NCBI GenBank assembly: GCA_021234155.1
Contig: JAJEKV010000146.1
Coordinates: forward strand, 620,001 to 684,000
DNA: 64,000 nt
Direction of reading: 5' to 3'
Source: Isoetes taiwanensis
Taxonomy: Eukaryota > Streptophyta > Lycopodiopsida > Isoetales > Isoetaceae
Shown: positions 10,843 through 22,049 of the stretch, in pieces
How positions within the stretch are numbered: position 1 is the stretch's first letter
Layout: each line of letters begins with the position of its first letter
Notes under the pieces: model-generated
What the model was told of the DNA's origin: nothing
What the model saw: only the letters and a program-made list of their open reading frames with translations
Database searches by the model: none
Made by a program: the position numbers and the translations under genes

Positions 10843-11370
10843 AAGTGGGACTCATTCCATTCCCATTTTTTTTCGGAACCCTGTTAATTTACATGAAAAA
10901 GAGCACCCCGACCCGAAAACTATCCTTAATTCGATTTTTTGTCTAGAACTCTGCATCGAAGCTTTCCTCCAGTTTTCCCTGATTAGCGAGTCGAGAACAA
11001 GAACAATGCAACTGAAACAAAGGAAATTCATTAAAGATTGAAATCAAAGTTCTAGATTGAAACCAAAGTTTACAATGGTTGAAGATACCATGATGGTGGT
11101 GACACAAATATTACATCATCTTCGCACCACGGACCACCCATCGGGAACAACATACGAGCAAAGGTGCGAGGCGTTCCAAGCCACAAGAGCAACTTGAAGA
11201 GAATAGAAATCTGAACACGCTAGCCTGACATGGCTCCCGATCATGTCCTTTCTGTTCGCGATTTGTACTGGGAAAGGCAAAATCAAGTTAGTGCAAGTGA
11301 TGCTACAGACAATACAAATAAGAAAACAACCAGTTCTAAGGGCCATTTCTGAAGAATGTAGGTATGAGGC

Positions 11371-12070
11371 CTTTCTCGACTCGCGAGTCGAGAAAGGCCC
11401 CTCTGATGTAGCTTAGAGCCCAAAAAAACAAAAAAACAAGGAAAAAAAAATTCCTTCTTTTTTTAAGTAGGCAAAAAAAAAAAAATTTTTTGAGGGCCTT
11501 TCTCGACTCGCGAGTCGAGAAAGACCCTCAAGGCCCCACTAATGGCCTTTCTCGACTCGCGAGTCGAGAAACGTAGCTCAGAGCAAAAAATTTTTTTTTT
11601 TTCTTTTTTAACTAGGAAAAAAAAAGTTTTTTTTTCAAGAAAATTTTTTTTAAGGGCCTTTCTCGACTCGTGGGTCGAGAAAAGCATCTGAGAGTAAAAA
11701 AACGCAGTTTTGGGGGGTTGAGAAAGGAAGCTCAAAGTGAAAAACAGAGTTCTGAGGTCGAGAAACGCAGTCCTGAGGACCTTTCTCGACTCGCATGAAG
11801 TCGAAAGGGCAGCTCAAAGCGAAAAACGCAGGTTTTAGGGGTTAGAAGGCCTTTCTCGACTCGCGAGTCGAGAAAGGCAGCTCAAAACGAAAAACGCAGG
11901 TTTTAGGGGTTAGAAGGCCTTTCTCGACTCGCGAGTCGAGAAAGGCAGCTCAAAGCGAAAAACGCAGGTTTTAGGGGTCAAAAGACCTTTCTCGACTCGC
12001 GAGTCGAGAAAGGCAGCTCAAAGCAAAAAAACACAGGTTTGAGGGTCTTTCTCAACTCGCGAGTCGAGAA
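11371..12070. repeat. Array of nine TCGACTCG/CGAGTCGA palindromes
   Basis: The arm CTTTCTCGACTCG is followed at once by its reverse complement, giving perfect 26-bp palindromes (32 bp at the first copy). Near-perfect copies start at about 11,371, 11,498, 11,547, 11,851, 11,918, 11,986 and 12,047, and degenerate ones near 11,658 and 11,781. The last four are in a ~67-bp tandem unit with AGGCAGCTCAAA and AAAACGCAGG spacers. Each copy could fold into a hairpin or cruciform. Confidence 0.9.
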
Positions 12071-13381
12071 AGGCAGTTCTAAGGCCCTTCAAAGTAAAAA
12101 ATATAGGTCTGGGTGGAAAACATAGTTCTAAGGCCCTTCAAAATAAAAAAACGCAGGTCTAAGGCCCTTCAAGATGAAAAACACAAGTCTAAGGCCATTT
12201 GGAGTGAAAAACACAACAAGTCCGAGAAGGTCGAAAATGAATAACCTTCAAACATCATATCATATTACTATACCTTTGTTCACATGTGATCAAACATACA
12301 ACAAATGTGGCGAACCTACTTGCCTACTTGTCTCCCTTTTTTAATATGTCAATGTTTATCTATAGCTTTATTCAAAGATAGCTTTCTAAAATGAAACAGT
12401 ATATACTATGTATTTTCTAATAAGACAATATCCTATACTATGTATTTTTCAATAAACACAATATCCTATGTATTTTCTATGAAAAAATACCCTCCCCATA
12501 AATTTCCTATGTATTTTCCAGTAATGCCTAATGCACATGTAAATAGCAACATATGCATGCACCTATAATACACATTATAACTTAAAAATAATTTACCCTT
12601 ATAACTAATAATAATGCACCATATAAATATACTTACCCTTATAACTAATAATAATGCACCATATAAATATTATGCCCACGTGACTTATTTTCAAGACTCA
12701 CTTTACTCTACTCTACAGGGACTTATTTTCAAGACTCTTATACCCCTTTTTTTCCCCCAATATTTGAATTTTGAAATTTGGTACACACCTTTGTGCCGCT
12801 TGGATGCTTTTTGTACCACCGGCAGATGCAACCAAGAATTCGTCGAGAATCCATCGGAAGGAGAACGAGAGAGCGTGTAAGGATTTCTTCAATATCTCAC
12901 CGATTTTTCTCAACAATCTTTGGTAAGGATTTCGTCAATATCTCACCGATTTCGGATAGAAGCCACGGGGCATAAAATATTCAAGAAGAATGAAGGATCC
13001 GGTTGAAAAGCAGGGGACTCTGTAAAATGATTTACGTGAGTTAGCATGTGGCAATGCGCAAACACAGGAGCCCTTTTTGATTATTTGAGTAATAACACTA
13101 AGACGAAAAATACTGGCCGAGCGAGTCGTTCTGACATCGAATTTTGTAACAAGAAGTGTCGGGAATGAGCGGATATGGCTATATAAGCACCCTTGCCGCT
13201 AAAGCAACTCACCATGACTATGGCCACGCATTTCCCAAAGGCAAGCTTGTGTCTGCTCTCGTTTTCTTGCAAAACCTCCTTTTCTTGCAATACCTCCTTT
13301 TCTTGGCATCCCGTTATTTTGGACCATGGCGGCAGATAGGAGATAAGGGAGGCGGCCGGAGCGAATCGCCGAGCTTTTGGG

Positions 13382-13560
13382 GTTCGATGGAGCTTCCCCT
13401 TGCAAAGAGGTCTGTAAAAATTTAAGCTAAAGATACATTTGAGCATCTCCGGTTTTTGCGACTTCTCAGACAAGGATATAGAGTTCGATGGAGATTCCCC
13501 CGCAAAGACCTCTAAAAATCGGGCAAAAGATGCCTTTGAGCACTCGATTCTTGGAGCCTT
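13382..13560 (+). repeat. ~100-bp diverged direct repeat
   Basis: GTTCGATGGAG(C/A)TTCCCC followed by GCAAAGA...TCT and a TTTGAGCA block occurs at about 13,384 and again at about 13,482. It lies between the palindrome array and the fasciclin fragment and may be part of the captured DNA. Confidence 0.5.
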
Positions 13561-13604
13561 TCACGATTCTTGGAGCCTTTCAGATTCGCGGAGCGTGAAG
13601 AACA

Positions 13605-14221
13605 TCATCCCTTTGCATAAACCGCAAGGGGGTTGATCGGCGTAGTCGATTTCACCACGGCTTTGTTCACCCCTGTTTTTGACTCAACCCCCTGGCCGCT
13701 CGAAACATTGAGCACGTATTTGTCCGGGCTTCCGGCCTCTGCGATGCCACCGGCCGAAACCGGAACGCCCGGATCCTTGAGAGCTCCAATGGTGTAGTAC
13801 GTTGGCACGCGGTGGTAATCGCCAGCGAGAGCAATCTTCTGCGACGGAGTTAGAGCCTTCATCGCGCCCGTGAAGGCGGGAAGGCCGCATCCGATGGTGC
13901 AAAAATGGTTATTGCATCCAGCGTCTTTAGTGCCTTGTCTACTCCGGTTGATTGCAGCAAAGATAACAGAGTGTTGAAATTACCAGCCTTCTGTAGCGAT
14001 GCCGTTACGTTTTCCATGCTCGCCGCTGCGCCTTGCGGGGTGTTGAGACCCTCCGGAATGAGCACATGATCAACCTCCAAATAGCTTATCGTGTATGGAA
14101 ACTGCGTGATATTCTTCACCACGCTAGTGTTGAAATCGACCGATGGGAGTAAAAGCAGAGGTCGAGGGAGTTTGGAAACTTCGACCATGGCTTCTGATAT
14201 AAATACACCCAAACGGGTCAA
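13605..14221 (-). pseudogene. Fasciclin-like arabinogalactan gene fragment
   Basis: Read on the minus strand, the N-terminal part (14,221 to about 13,860) has the end of one FAS1 domain (NITQFPYTISYLEVDHVLIP) and the start of a second (NVTASLQKAGNFNTLLSLLQ, then AITIFAPSDAAF, the H1-like box). A single-base frameshift near 13,868-13,880 moves the rest to another frame, which continues the same domain (MKALTPSQKIAL, PTYYTIGALKD, KYVLNVSSG) to PINPLAVYAKG at 13,605. The YxVDKVLLP end is lost. Fasciclin-like proteins are secreted, GPI-anchored wall glycoproteins used in adhesion. No signal peptide or GPI signal is present here, so this is a captured middle piece of a FLA gene inside the transposon. 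Confidence 0.85.
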
Positions 14222-14292
14222 AGGTTTATTCTATGCCATGGGATAATGAAGATTTTGGGAGCACAGAAGGGAGGAATCCTCAATCCTGCCCA

Positions 14293-14314
14293 TTCTCGCC
14301 TCGTGAGGCGAGAA
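14293..14314. repeat. Single TTCTCGCCTC palindrome
   Basis: TTCTCGCCTC and its reverse complement GAGGCGAGAA are separated by two bases. It resembles the 11.4-12.1 kb palindromes (TTCTCGACTC) and lies about as far from the right end of the element as the first palindrome lies from the left end. Confidence 0.7.
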
Positions 14315-14329
14315 AAAACTCACCTATTT

Positions 14330-14690
14330 AATTAATTATTTAACTAATTAATTATTTATTGTTTAATTAATTAATTAATTATATTATTTAAGTTATCTAC
14401 TTAATCTTTTTAGTTTTTCGAATAGTTGTTTGCCCCTCCTCCTCTTCTCCATGCCTGCCCCTCCCCTTTGCCCTTCCCCCTCCTCCCCTTTCCCAAGAGA
14501 CCCTGCTCCTCCCCCTCCCCTTTGCCCTTCCCCCTCCTCCCTTCCCCTCCCCTCCCCATTTGCTCGGCCCTCCCCTTTGCCCTTTGCCTTTCCCCTTTGC
14601 TCCTTTGCCTTTCCCTCCCTCCCTCCCTGTCTCCCCTTCCTTCCTACTCTTCTTTCTCCACCACCCCCCTTCATTTTCTCGGATTGTCGT
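14330..14690. repeat. AT tract then C/T-rich low-complexity tract
   Basis: 14,325-14,385 is built from TTAATTAA/TTTAATTA units. 14,428-14,670 is almost wholly CCCCTCC/CCTTTGCC repeats on the plus strand. Open frames across it are low-complexity artefacts. Confidence 0.8.
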
Positions 14691-14879
14691 GTGTAAATAT
14701 TATTCTTATGTTATCAAGGAAAAATCTAATAATGATTCAATGGCAACTTACTTTTTTTTTGCATGAGTCCCATTTTCAGTCTGAGTCCCAAATTTCGAGA
14801 TTTGTCCCACTTTAATTAAATGCGACTTACTAGGGATGAGGCAAAATGGGTATGGAAACCCCGTGCGAACATGGCTTTT

Positions 14880-15345
14880 CAATAATTAAAAGTTTTACTC
14901 ACTCGGGCTCTGGTTTTGGTACCTCCTCAGTGGGACAAACCTTTCCATGTTCATGTGGACATTTCCGCCTTTGTGATTGGTGCTATTCTCTCTCAGGAAT
15001 ATGGACCTCATATGGATAAGCCCATTTGTTTTGCTAGTCGGAAGCTCAACCCTGCAGAAAGGAATTATTCTGCCACATAGCGTGAAGCTCTTGGTCTTAT
15101 CTTTTATGTTCAATGTTTCCACCGCTATCTCTGGGGTACGTTCTTTGTTGATCATCAGGCTCTTCTTTACTTCATCAACAAAACCACGCCCACAAGCTAT
15201 ATTGTACGTTGGGTTCTCATCCTCCAAGAATTTGCTCCTTTTGAGACCATATATAAGCAAGGAAAGTCTCACACTGTTCCAGACTACCTCTCTCGCATTC
15301 ATACAGAGGACCCATCCTCATGTATTGCTGATACCTTCCTAGATG
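14880..15345 (+). pseudogene. Gypsy RNase H remnant
   Basis: VPPQWDKPFHVHVDISAFVI, GAILSQEYGPHMDKPICFAS, RKLNPAERNYSAT and FFVDHQALLYFINKTT follow the usual Gypsy RNase H order, across at least one frameshift and a TAG. It continues the RT cut at 10,842 by the inserted DNA element, and SHTVPDYLSRIH leads into the integrase. Confidence 0.85.
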
Positions 15346-15399
15346 CCCAACTTTTTTTGGTTACCGCCACGCCTCACTGGTTCCATGATTACCAGCAGT

Positions 15400-16617
15400 A
15401 TCTATTAACAGGAGCGCTTCCCCCATGGACCCCACGCTTTTTCCAAAACGCCAACGTCTTCAACACCAACAGTTCCTTCGTGATGCTCGTGATTATACTA
15501 TGGTTTTACATCACTTGTACAAACAAGGTAAAGATATGATTCTTCGACGATGTGTTCTTCCCCACGAAATTTCATGCATCGTCCAACAAGCTCATGAGGG
15601 CCTGAGGAGTGGACATTTCAGTGGTGATAACACGGAATGAAAAATCCTCATGGCAGGCTATTTTTGGCCCACGCACTTCAAGGATGCTCATGCTCATACA
15701 CGCAATTGTGATGTCTGTCAATGCCTGGGGAGACCCACGACTCGTGATGCCTTACCACTTACTCCAGTTGCCACGCCACTTCCCTTCAGTAAAGGGGGAA
15801 TGGATTTTATCGGTCCCGTGAATCCTCTAGCTATATACAACGAGCAAGCTACATTCTCGTCTTCACGGATTATGCTACTAAGTGGGCACCAACACGTCCA
15901 AGATTCTCTACCGCACATCATCACTCGCTTTGGATGTCCTATAGAAATTGTCAGTGATCGTGGTGTTCATTTTGTGCACCAATTATCTTCATATCCATCA
16001 CCGGAAAAGTACACTGTACTATCCAAAAGGAAATGGTCTTGCGGAAAGTACCAACAAAACTCTCATCGCTATCCTGAAAAAAACCTGTGATGCTTCCAAA
16101 AAAGATTGGCACGAAAGACTACCGACAGTCTTATGGGCATACAACACTACATACAATTTTGCTACGAGGCAAACTCCTTTCAAACTTGTCTATGGTCAAG
16201 AAGCTTTGATGTCTTTCGAATATATCCTCCCAACACTCAAATTCTAGTTGGCTACTGCACATAATCCTCCAGCTTCTCTTAAAGAGCGCATTTATCAACC
16301 TCAATAGCTGGATGAAGTTCGCTGAAATGCTTATCTCCGCGTGCTGGCCGGACATCAACTAAAGAAATCATGGTATGACCAGAAAATCAAAACAAAAGAG
16401 TTCAACGAAGGTGATTTGGTCCTACTTTATGATTCCACGTATAAAAAAACTCAAATTTCATTGGTTAGAACCTTATGAAATTACACAAGTAGTTGATCTG
16501 GGAGTATTTCAACTGGCGGAGTTGGATGGCACTTCTCTTCTATCCTTAGTTAATGGGTTTCATCTCAAACCCTTCTACGAGACAGATAATGCCACGGTTC
16601 TATTGCGACAACAATAG
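15400..16617 (+). pseudogene. Gypsy integrase remnant
   Basis: The zinc-binding HHCC domain is near 15,505-15,725 (LHHLYKQGKDMILRRC, AHEGLRSGHF, RNCDVCQ), with a TGA in its middle. The DDE core follows: GGMDFIGPVNPL near 15,800, EIVSDRGVHFVHQL near 15,945, then in another frame STLYYPKGNGLAESTNKTLI (16,010 on) and WHERLPTVLWAYNTTY. The C-terminal part (FHWLEPYEITQVVDLGVFQL) ends at the TAG at 16,615-16,617. It would insert element DNA into the genome, but multiple frameshifts inactivate it. Confidence 0.85.
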
Positions 16618-16964
16618 AACTGACATTCCTTGGATGGGGACGCTCTATCGTGCATGTCCTATTTATTCCGCCTTCTTCCCCATTTTCAGTCATCGGCGTT
16701 CTCTTGAGCTCCTTTCCATTCTACTCATTTCTGGCTCCACAAGTTTCCCGCCCCCCTTTCCCTCTATCATGTCTAAGCTTGTTAGGTCATATTTATGTCC
16801 GATTTTCTAGTTTCTCATTGTTGAAGCTGCCCCATTTCCTATTGGCCAGTTGGCCATTTCTATGCTGTCTATTTTCCTATACTTCTCAGGTCGCCCTCCA
16901 GCACCCGATGTCCTCCATGGTTTCTTTCTATCTTTTTGGAAAGTGCACATATGATTATTTCTCA

Positions 16965-17205
16965 TTTTTCTCGGCGTAGACTGTAGTCTCCGAGGCTTAT
17001 TTTATCATTTCATTCTTTCTTGGTGTGACACTGTAGCCTCCGAGACGTTTATTTTTCATTTTCTCTCGGCGTGGCAATGTAGCCTCCGAGGTAGCACAAA
17101 TCGGATGTTTTCCCCACGATGGTCATTCCGTGGATGGTTTCCGATTGGTCAGCTATTGTTCTTCTTTCTGCATGGCCCTGGAGCCTCTGAGCCTTATTAT
17201 TCTTT
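16965..17205 (+). repeat. Degenerate ~60-bp tandem repeat with short stems
   Basis: Four units share CTCGGCGT(A/G)G..TGTAG(T/C)CTCCGAG, an inverted CTCGG/CCGAG stem around a GTAG loop, separated by T-rich spacers (near 16,966, 17,010, 17,068 and 17,170). The array lies in the 3' untranslated part of the Gypsy element. Confidence 0.6.
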
Positions 17206-18650
17206 TGATACTATATTGTATTGATGCGCAGGGCGTCTAACTCTCTGACGGGTCTTTTTTCTTTTTTCAGCCTTGACTTTGCAGGTTACTTTTGGGAGTA
17301 ACTTGGGTGTCATAATGCGAGGGGTCGCATTTTATCCTTGGTGAGCATCACCATCCACTTATCAAAAAATTCTTGGCTGACGCATTTTTAGAGAGCAATG
17401 GCGATCATTTCTCATTAGGGTTTTCCTCGAAAACCCGGAAGGGCGGGTTTTTTCTTCCCGATGAGGAGTTGTCGCCAGTCTTCTCACCTTTGCTTAGCCT
17501 ATGCAGCGGATGATTTATTTGTCTTGTACTATTTTTTTGTCGTCGTGCTCTCAATGATTGTCTAGTGTCGTAGCTTTTTTCAAGCTTCTCAAAAACTTCT
17601 ACCCCTAGGACGGGGAACCAATCCTAGGAATCCTAATTTATCCACAAACACAAACATAGAATTGGAGCCAACATAATTATATTGAAAAGTAGTAGATTGC
17701 ATACAAAATTGAGGATTTTTCCTCTATATTATTGCACTACCTACTATCTGGACCATCTATATTCAGGATTGGCCACAGTGCAGACCCTTAGGATTTGATA
17801 CCCCAGTCTGTGATGCCAATGTAGATGGATCACCACATCCATATAGTCAAAATCAGGGTTGGGCATTTCTGCCAAGCCCGTCAGCCAGCCATCCATGGGA
17901 ATCCCATGTTTTTTCAGCTTCTATATATCCAGATGATTCATGCAGCATCCATTGAGGCAATTGTTGGGCATAGTGCTCACGAAGTCCATGGCGCTCTCCT
18001 GCTGATCTTTGTCAATTGGTCTTCGTGGACAATAAAGACTCTATTCTATTATATTCAATTCTTTCGCCTCCACCCATTCTTATATAGGCCACCGGCTTGC
18101 CGCTCTGCCAAGATGGCATCCTAGCTGGCATTCCACATATCCCATCCTTACCCATCACAGATTTTTCATAAAAAAAATCCTCTCAGAATTTACCGTACCA
18201 TGCCGTAAATATTATCCCCTTCCATTATTGCACTAATGGGATGTATAACATTACACTCTACCATTATCGATTTGCCGTTCTTAATTATGCAACTGTCCCT
18301 CACGATGATGTCCCATCATACCTATTTCTTCTCTTGTGCCTTCTTGGAGACACAACCAAATTTTTGCTCCAATTCATGTTCCCACGATGTTGCCACCTAT
18401 CTCCTTCAACGGCTCTGATTCCTAAGCAACAACTTCATATAAATAGCACCATGAACCTCCATAACTCTATTCTTTGTAAGTTCTCCGACTTCCTCATCTC
18501 CTTTAGCGCCTCACCCTTTTCATCGACGACTATAGCTGTCTCTTCACAATTCAGCACTCTGCACACCACCACACCAATGGAGGCCTCGATAAGTTTTACT
18601 GCCTCTCTTCCGGTTCCAGCCTCTGTTCCCTTGGATGTGGAATGACAGAA
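17206..18650. other. Gypsy 3' end, candidate LTR start, no gene
   Basis: TTTGGGAGTAACTTGGG followed by TGTCATAATGCGAG at about 17,308 resembles a polypurine tract and an LTR start, but no second copy was found to prove it. A hairpin (AAAACCCGGAAGGGCGGGTTTT) is at about 17,431. TATATAGG-like and ATAAATAG motifs occur near 18,080 and 18,437. No reading frame with recognisable similarity was found. Confidence 0.35.
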
Positions 18651-18660
18651 GTTTCGAATC

Positions 18661-19532
18661 ATGTTTTTCTATGTCCAAGAATTGCAGAAATCTGGACCTA
18701 GACCTCACAACTCAACTTGCTGGATTATCTGGAAACATAGGAATTTGGTTGCCATTGAAATGAAAACTTTAAACTTGCACTGGATCAAAGCTAAACTTCT
18801 AACTCTCATACAATACACGGCAACTGCCCATAAAACTCTTAAAAGGGCTAAGTATGATAAAGCCTGGAATCGAATAGGGAGATTTCAGGGCCTATATCAC
18901 TTTTTTGTTCTGATTCTAACTGATGTTAATGGTGTAGTATACAGATCATCAGAGGAGGATGCAGAAAGTAGGAGCCCCACCTAGAGGCTCAGAACACTTG
19001 GTGGTAGTGGAGGAGATGACTAAGGCTACGGTTGCTGAAAACTGCATCCTGCTCAAACAGGAAGTTATTCATGCCAGGGCAATTAAGAAACTTTTGGATA
19101 AACATGCTGTTTGGAGACACAATGACCTTAAACCACTGTTCCAAGCATTATTCCACCACTGGCAGCAAAGAAGGGAAGCTCAGTTCTCATGATGATGGAC
19201 TTCACTTCCTTCAGTGTCTATGAGTTGGATGATATGCTCAACATACTGGGTAATTCGAGTGTATCTAACTTATCTTTGCAAGACCTCATTGAAGCAAATA
19301 GCTAGGCCTCTTGGATTACACTAAATTGGCTGATTTTGAACATTCCTCATGCTGACTCATGTACTCAGAAGTCGGCATTTTCCACATGACTATTTTTGGG
19401 ATATATTAAGGTCATGTTGTACATCCCCTTTCATGGGTGAGCTACTTTTTGTTATTAATAGGCCTCCCCTGGAGTCCTATTATATTTCTATGTATCTTTT
19501 CTAATTATGAATATAAAACCCACCTAAAAAAA
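18661..19532 (+). mobile_element. LINE 3'-end fragment with A-tail
   Basis: The text WIIWKHRN near 18,721 resembles the WLIWKRRR motif found near the end of plant L1 ORF2 proteins. The sequence ends with GGCCTCCCCTGGAGTCC, ATGAATATAAAA and a 12-A tail at about 19,528, as in plant L1 3' ends. The coding part has several stops. The target duplication was not recognised, so the left end is approximate. Confidence 0.45.
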
Positions 19533-19544
19533 AAAAATCGCGTT

Positions 19545-21080
19545 ATTTGCGGTTTAGAGGCGGAACTTGGATTATTTTTTTTGTCCCGGGAACTTCCGGT
19601 CCCAATCACGGGAACTCCGACAATTTGTTGCCAATCTAGTCAGTACTCCTGCGGGTTCTCAAACCTTAGTGGATAGAACTCCAATTTTTCTCACTTTGGC
19701 ACTGATCATCAAGGTCTTTCTCCCGATTGGGTTCCGCGGACTTTAAAAATTTCTTCCTTCCTTCCTTCCTTGTCAGCACACCAAATTCCTTGGGATGATT
19801 GGATTTGCAAGGCTTTGATGTCTCCCTCTATGTGGATTTCTCGTACTCTGCTATTTCAACAAAGCCCACGACCTTTGCAAAGAACCGTGAGTCTTTTGTC
19901 AAGTTTTTGTAGAGAAAGTTCTTTGGCCATTCTATCAAAAATACCCACATCAACAAATATTTTTTCAACACTACTGTAGCTAATATTCATCCTGATAAGT
20001 CGATTGATTGGCCCCAACTCTTGATGCAGCGCATGTTTGAAGAATTAGATCGTTTGTGGAAAGCTCCGGGCTCTAGCCCTGACTCTGCAATGGGTGCACA
20101 ATTTCAGCCAAAGTCCCCCAGTTCCCAGCACTGTATCCACTTACAGAAACACATCCATGTCACGGGCATCCACTAAGGTTCCCTCCAAGATAACAACCAT
20201 TCGAGTCAGCAGCAGAACATCAACCTTCAAGAAGAAGCTCGCAGTCCTTCTTCACGAAGGAAATTTCCCATCACCATCTCCTCCTCACACCATTCTGCCA
20301 AGTCTACTCCCTCCGATCCTCATCAGCAGTCACGGGTTTTCATCCCGCAAGAAGTCCATTATCAGCCTCCACAACCTTCTTGGCAAGATCTCTATGAGTA
20401 TGAGCAGCAAGTCAATGACTGTATTCTGCAGTTACAGGAATCCCAAGATAAACTAATGAATGGTATCAAAGACCATCTGGATTCTTCGGATGTTCTCCAA
20501 AAGGAAGTCCAAGATCTCATCACTCAAAAAAGGCATCTTGAGGAGCAGCTTCAAGAGAAATACAGCAACCTTCTGGCCACCCATGAAGAATTAAAAGAGG
20601 GCTCAGGAGGCCATAACTCAATTGGAGGCAATCCATGCCCCATTATAGATTCGGGTACACACCCTCCAAGACCAGCTCATCTCCTTCAAGATATTTTGGC
20701 ACTTTATCATAGCCTTCAAAAAGAATTCAAAACTCAAAAAAGTGTCATCGCGCAACAATAGCTACATATTACGGAGTTGGAAAGCTTAGTCACGACTGCC
20801 CAAATTCAGATCAAATCCTTGGAAACCCAATTGCAAAATTCTATCAAGCAGATTATCATAGACGATACAAAACTTGCCAGTCTCCAACTTCAACTATCTT
20901 CCATGGGTGCCTCTCCCTCTCATAGCACTCACACTCATCGAAAGCTTAAAGAACTCAAGCGCATGGTGGATGAGAAGTCCGATCAAATCCAGGATTTGAA
21001 ACACCAGCTTCAGCAAGCGGAACTATGGAAGATGCCTACGCCAACACTGAAAGATACTCTGTTCTTACCGAGTATATAAG
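19545..21080 (+). pseudogene. Unrecognised remnant with long coiled coil
   Basis: Frames with many stops run from about 19,550. From 20,340 a single protein can be followed: SWQDLYEYEQQVNDCILQLQ, then heptad-rich text (DSSDVLQKEVQDLITQKRHL, EEQLQEKYSNLLATHEEL) and, after one stop at 20,759, another coil (LVTTAQIQIKSLETQLQNSI, LKELKRMVDEKSDQIQDLKH). Before the coil, near 19,985-20,060, is DKSIDWPQLLMQRMFEELDR. I do not recognise the family. A structural or accessory ORF of a plant LTR element is likely from context, but a host coiled-coil pseudogene is possible. Confidence 0.45.
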
Positions 21081-22030
21081 CATAGATTACCCTCTTTCCA
21101 TGGAATATTTTGATTATATTAAATCATGGTGGCATTTTTTTTCTTATCCGATGGCTCAGTGCATCGGGCTTAGTCGAAGCAGTTATTACAGTTAAATCTC
21201 CTGAACTAATAGAAACTATGTCAAATTTTGTTGAAATTGGGAGTGAATTGGTCAAGTTTTAGTGACTCCAGTCTGGGAGACTCTCTCCACGCAAATAATC
21301 CGATTAGCCCAAAATCTTGCTTAAATGTGTTAGATCAACGAGATTAAGTTAGTAGATCACCTAGAACTATATGTTAGTATCTTATATCAACCAAATAGTC
21401 AAAATTCGACTAAAATCAATTCACCTAGGTCACTCGGTGCCTGAAGGCCTTTCTGCATTCTCGGAGAGCCCCTCTCCGCCAAATAATCTGGTTCGCCCTA
21501 ATTTTACCCAAAATTGTCCAAAAATTGCCCAATAAGCCATCCCAATATATTTCTTACCTTGTTTTAGCTAGACTAGCCATTCAAATTAGTCAGAATGGTC
21601 CATTATATCTTTCAGGACCTAGATTCTCTAACAGGTAGATCTGGCAACCTAAGCAGCCCTAGTCTATATAAAGGAACCCCATTTGACATTTTTCCTCACC
21701 AAAACTTGTGCTTTCCCTGCTCAGGTGATTTATTCAACCTTCTTATCATCTTTCAGAACCATTTTCTAATCTAGTCTGCTCTAATGGCCCCTACCAACTT
21801 CATCGAATGATACAACACCACCAACTTGTAACCAAGTTGTAATAACTTAAATGGTTTGAATTACCAATGTATTGTTATACGAGTTCAAAATTGTATAACT
21901 ATGATATAATCAATAGAAATAATAGTGTAACCTTATCATTCTGTTTTATCTTGATTTCTTTTATATTTGAAATAAATCAACATAGAGGTAACACACTAAC
22001 ATATAACTTTGATTGATAAGCATGTGTGAT
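21081..22030. other. Possible LTR promoter region, no gene
   Basis: TATATAAA at 21,665-21,672 followed by ACTTGTGCTTTCCC suggests a promoter, perhaps in the LTR of the Gypsy element whose gag starts to the right. Two similar blocks (GGAGA(C/G)(T/C)CTCTCC followed by AAATAATC(C/T)G) occur near 21,278 and 21,464. Nothing else is recognisable. Confidence 0.35.
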
Positions 22031-22049
22031 TAATACTTGCAGCTAGAAA

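Larger units (their letters stand above)
10834..14821. mobile_element. ~4-kb TIR element with captured gene fragment
   Basis: The ends are perfect 18-bp inverted repeats (ATTTAATTAAAGTGGGAC at 10,834 and its complement at 14,804-14,821), and TGGGACTCA recurs just inside both ends. It separates the RT and RNase H of the Gypsy pol. No clean target duplication is visible: CGTATTTAAT on the left only weakly resembles GCGACTTACT on the right. Inside are nine palindromes (11,371-12,070), a related single palindrome about 0.5 kb from the right end, C/T-rich tracts and a fasciclin gene fragment. No transposase is present, so it is non-autonomous, of the Pack-type that carries host DNA. Superfamily (MULE or hAT) is undecided. 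Confidence 0.7.

Noticed and set aside
11463-11735. Open frame encoding FSTRESRKA repeats
   Set aside because: It is a translation of the CTCGACTCGCGAGTCGAG palindromes and A/T runs.
14393-14815. Proline/glycine-rich open frames on both strands
   Set aside because: The underlying DNA is a C/T-rich low-complexity tract; frames in all phases are open for that reason.
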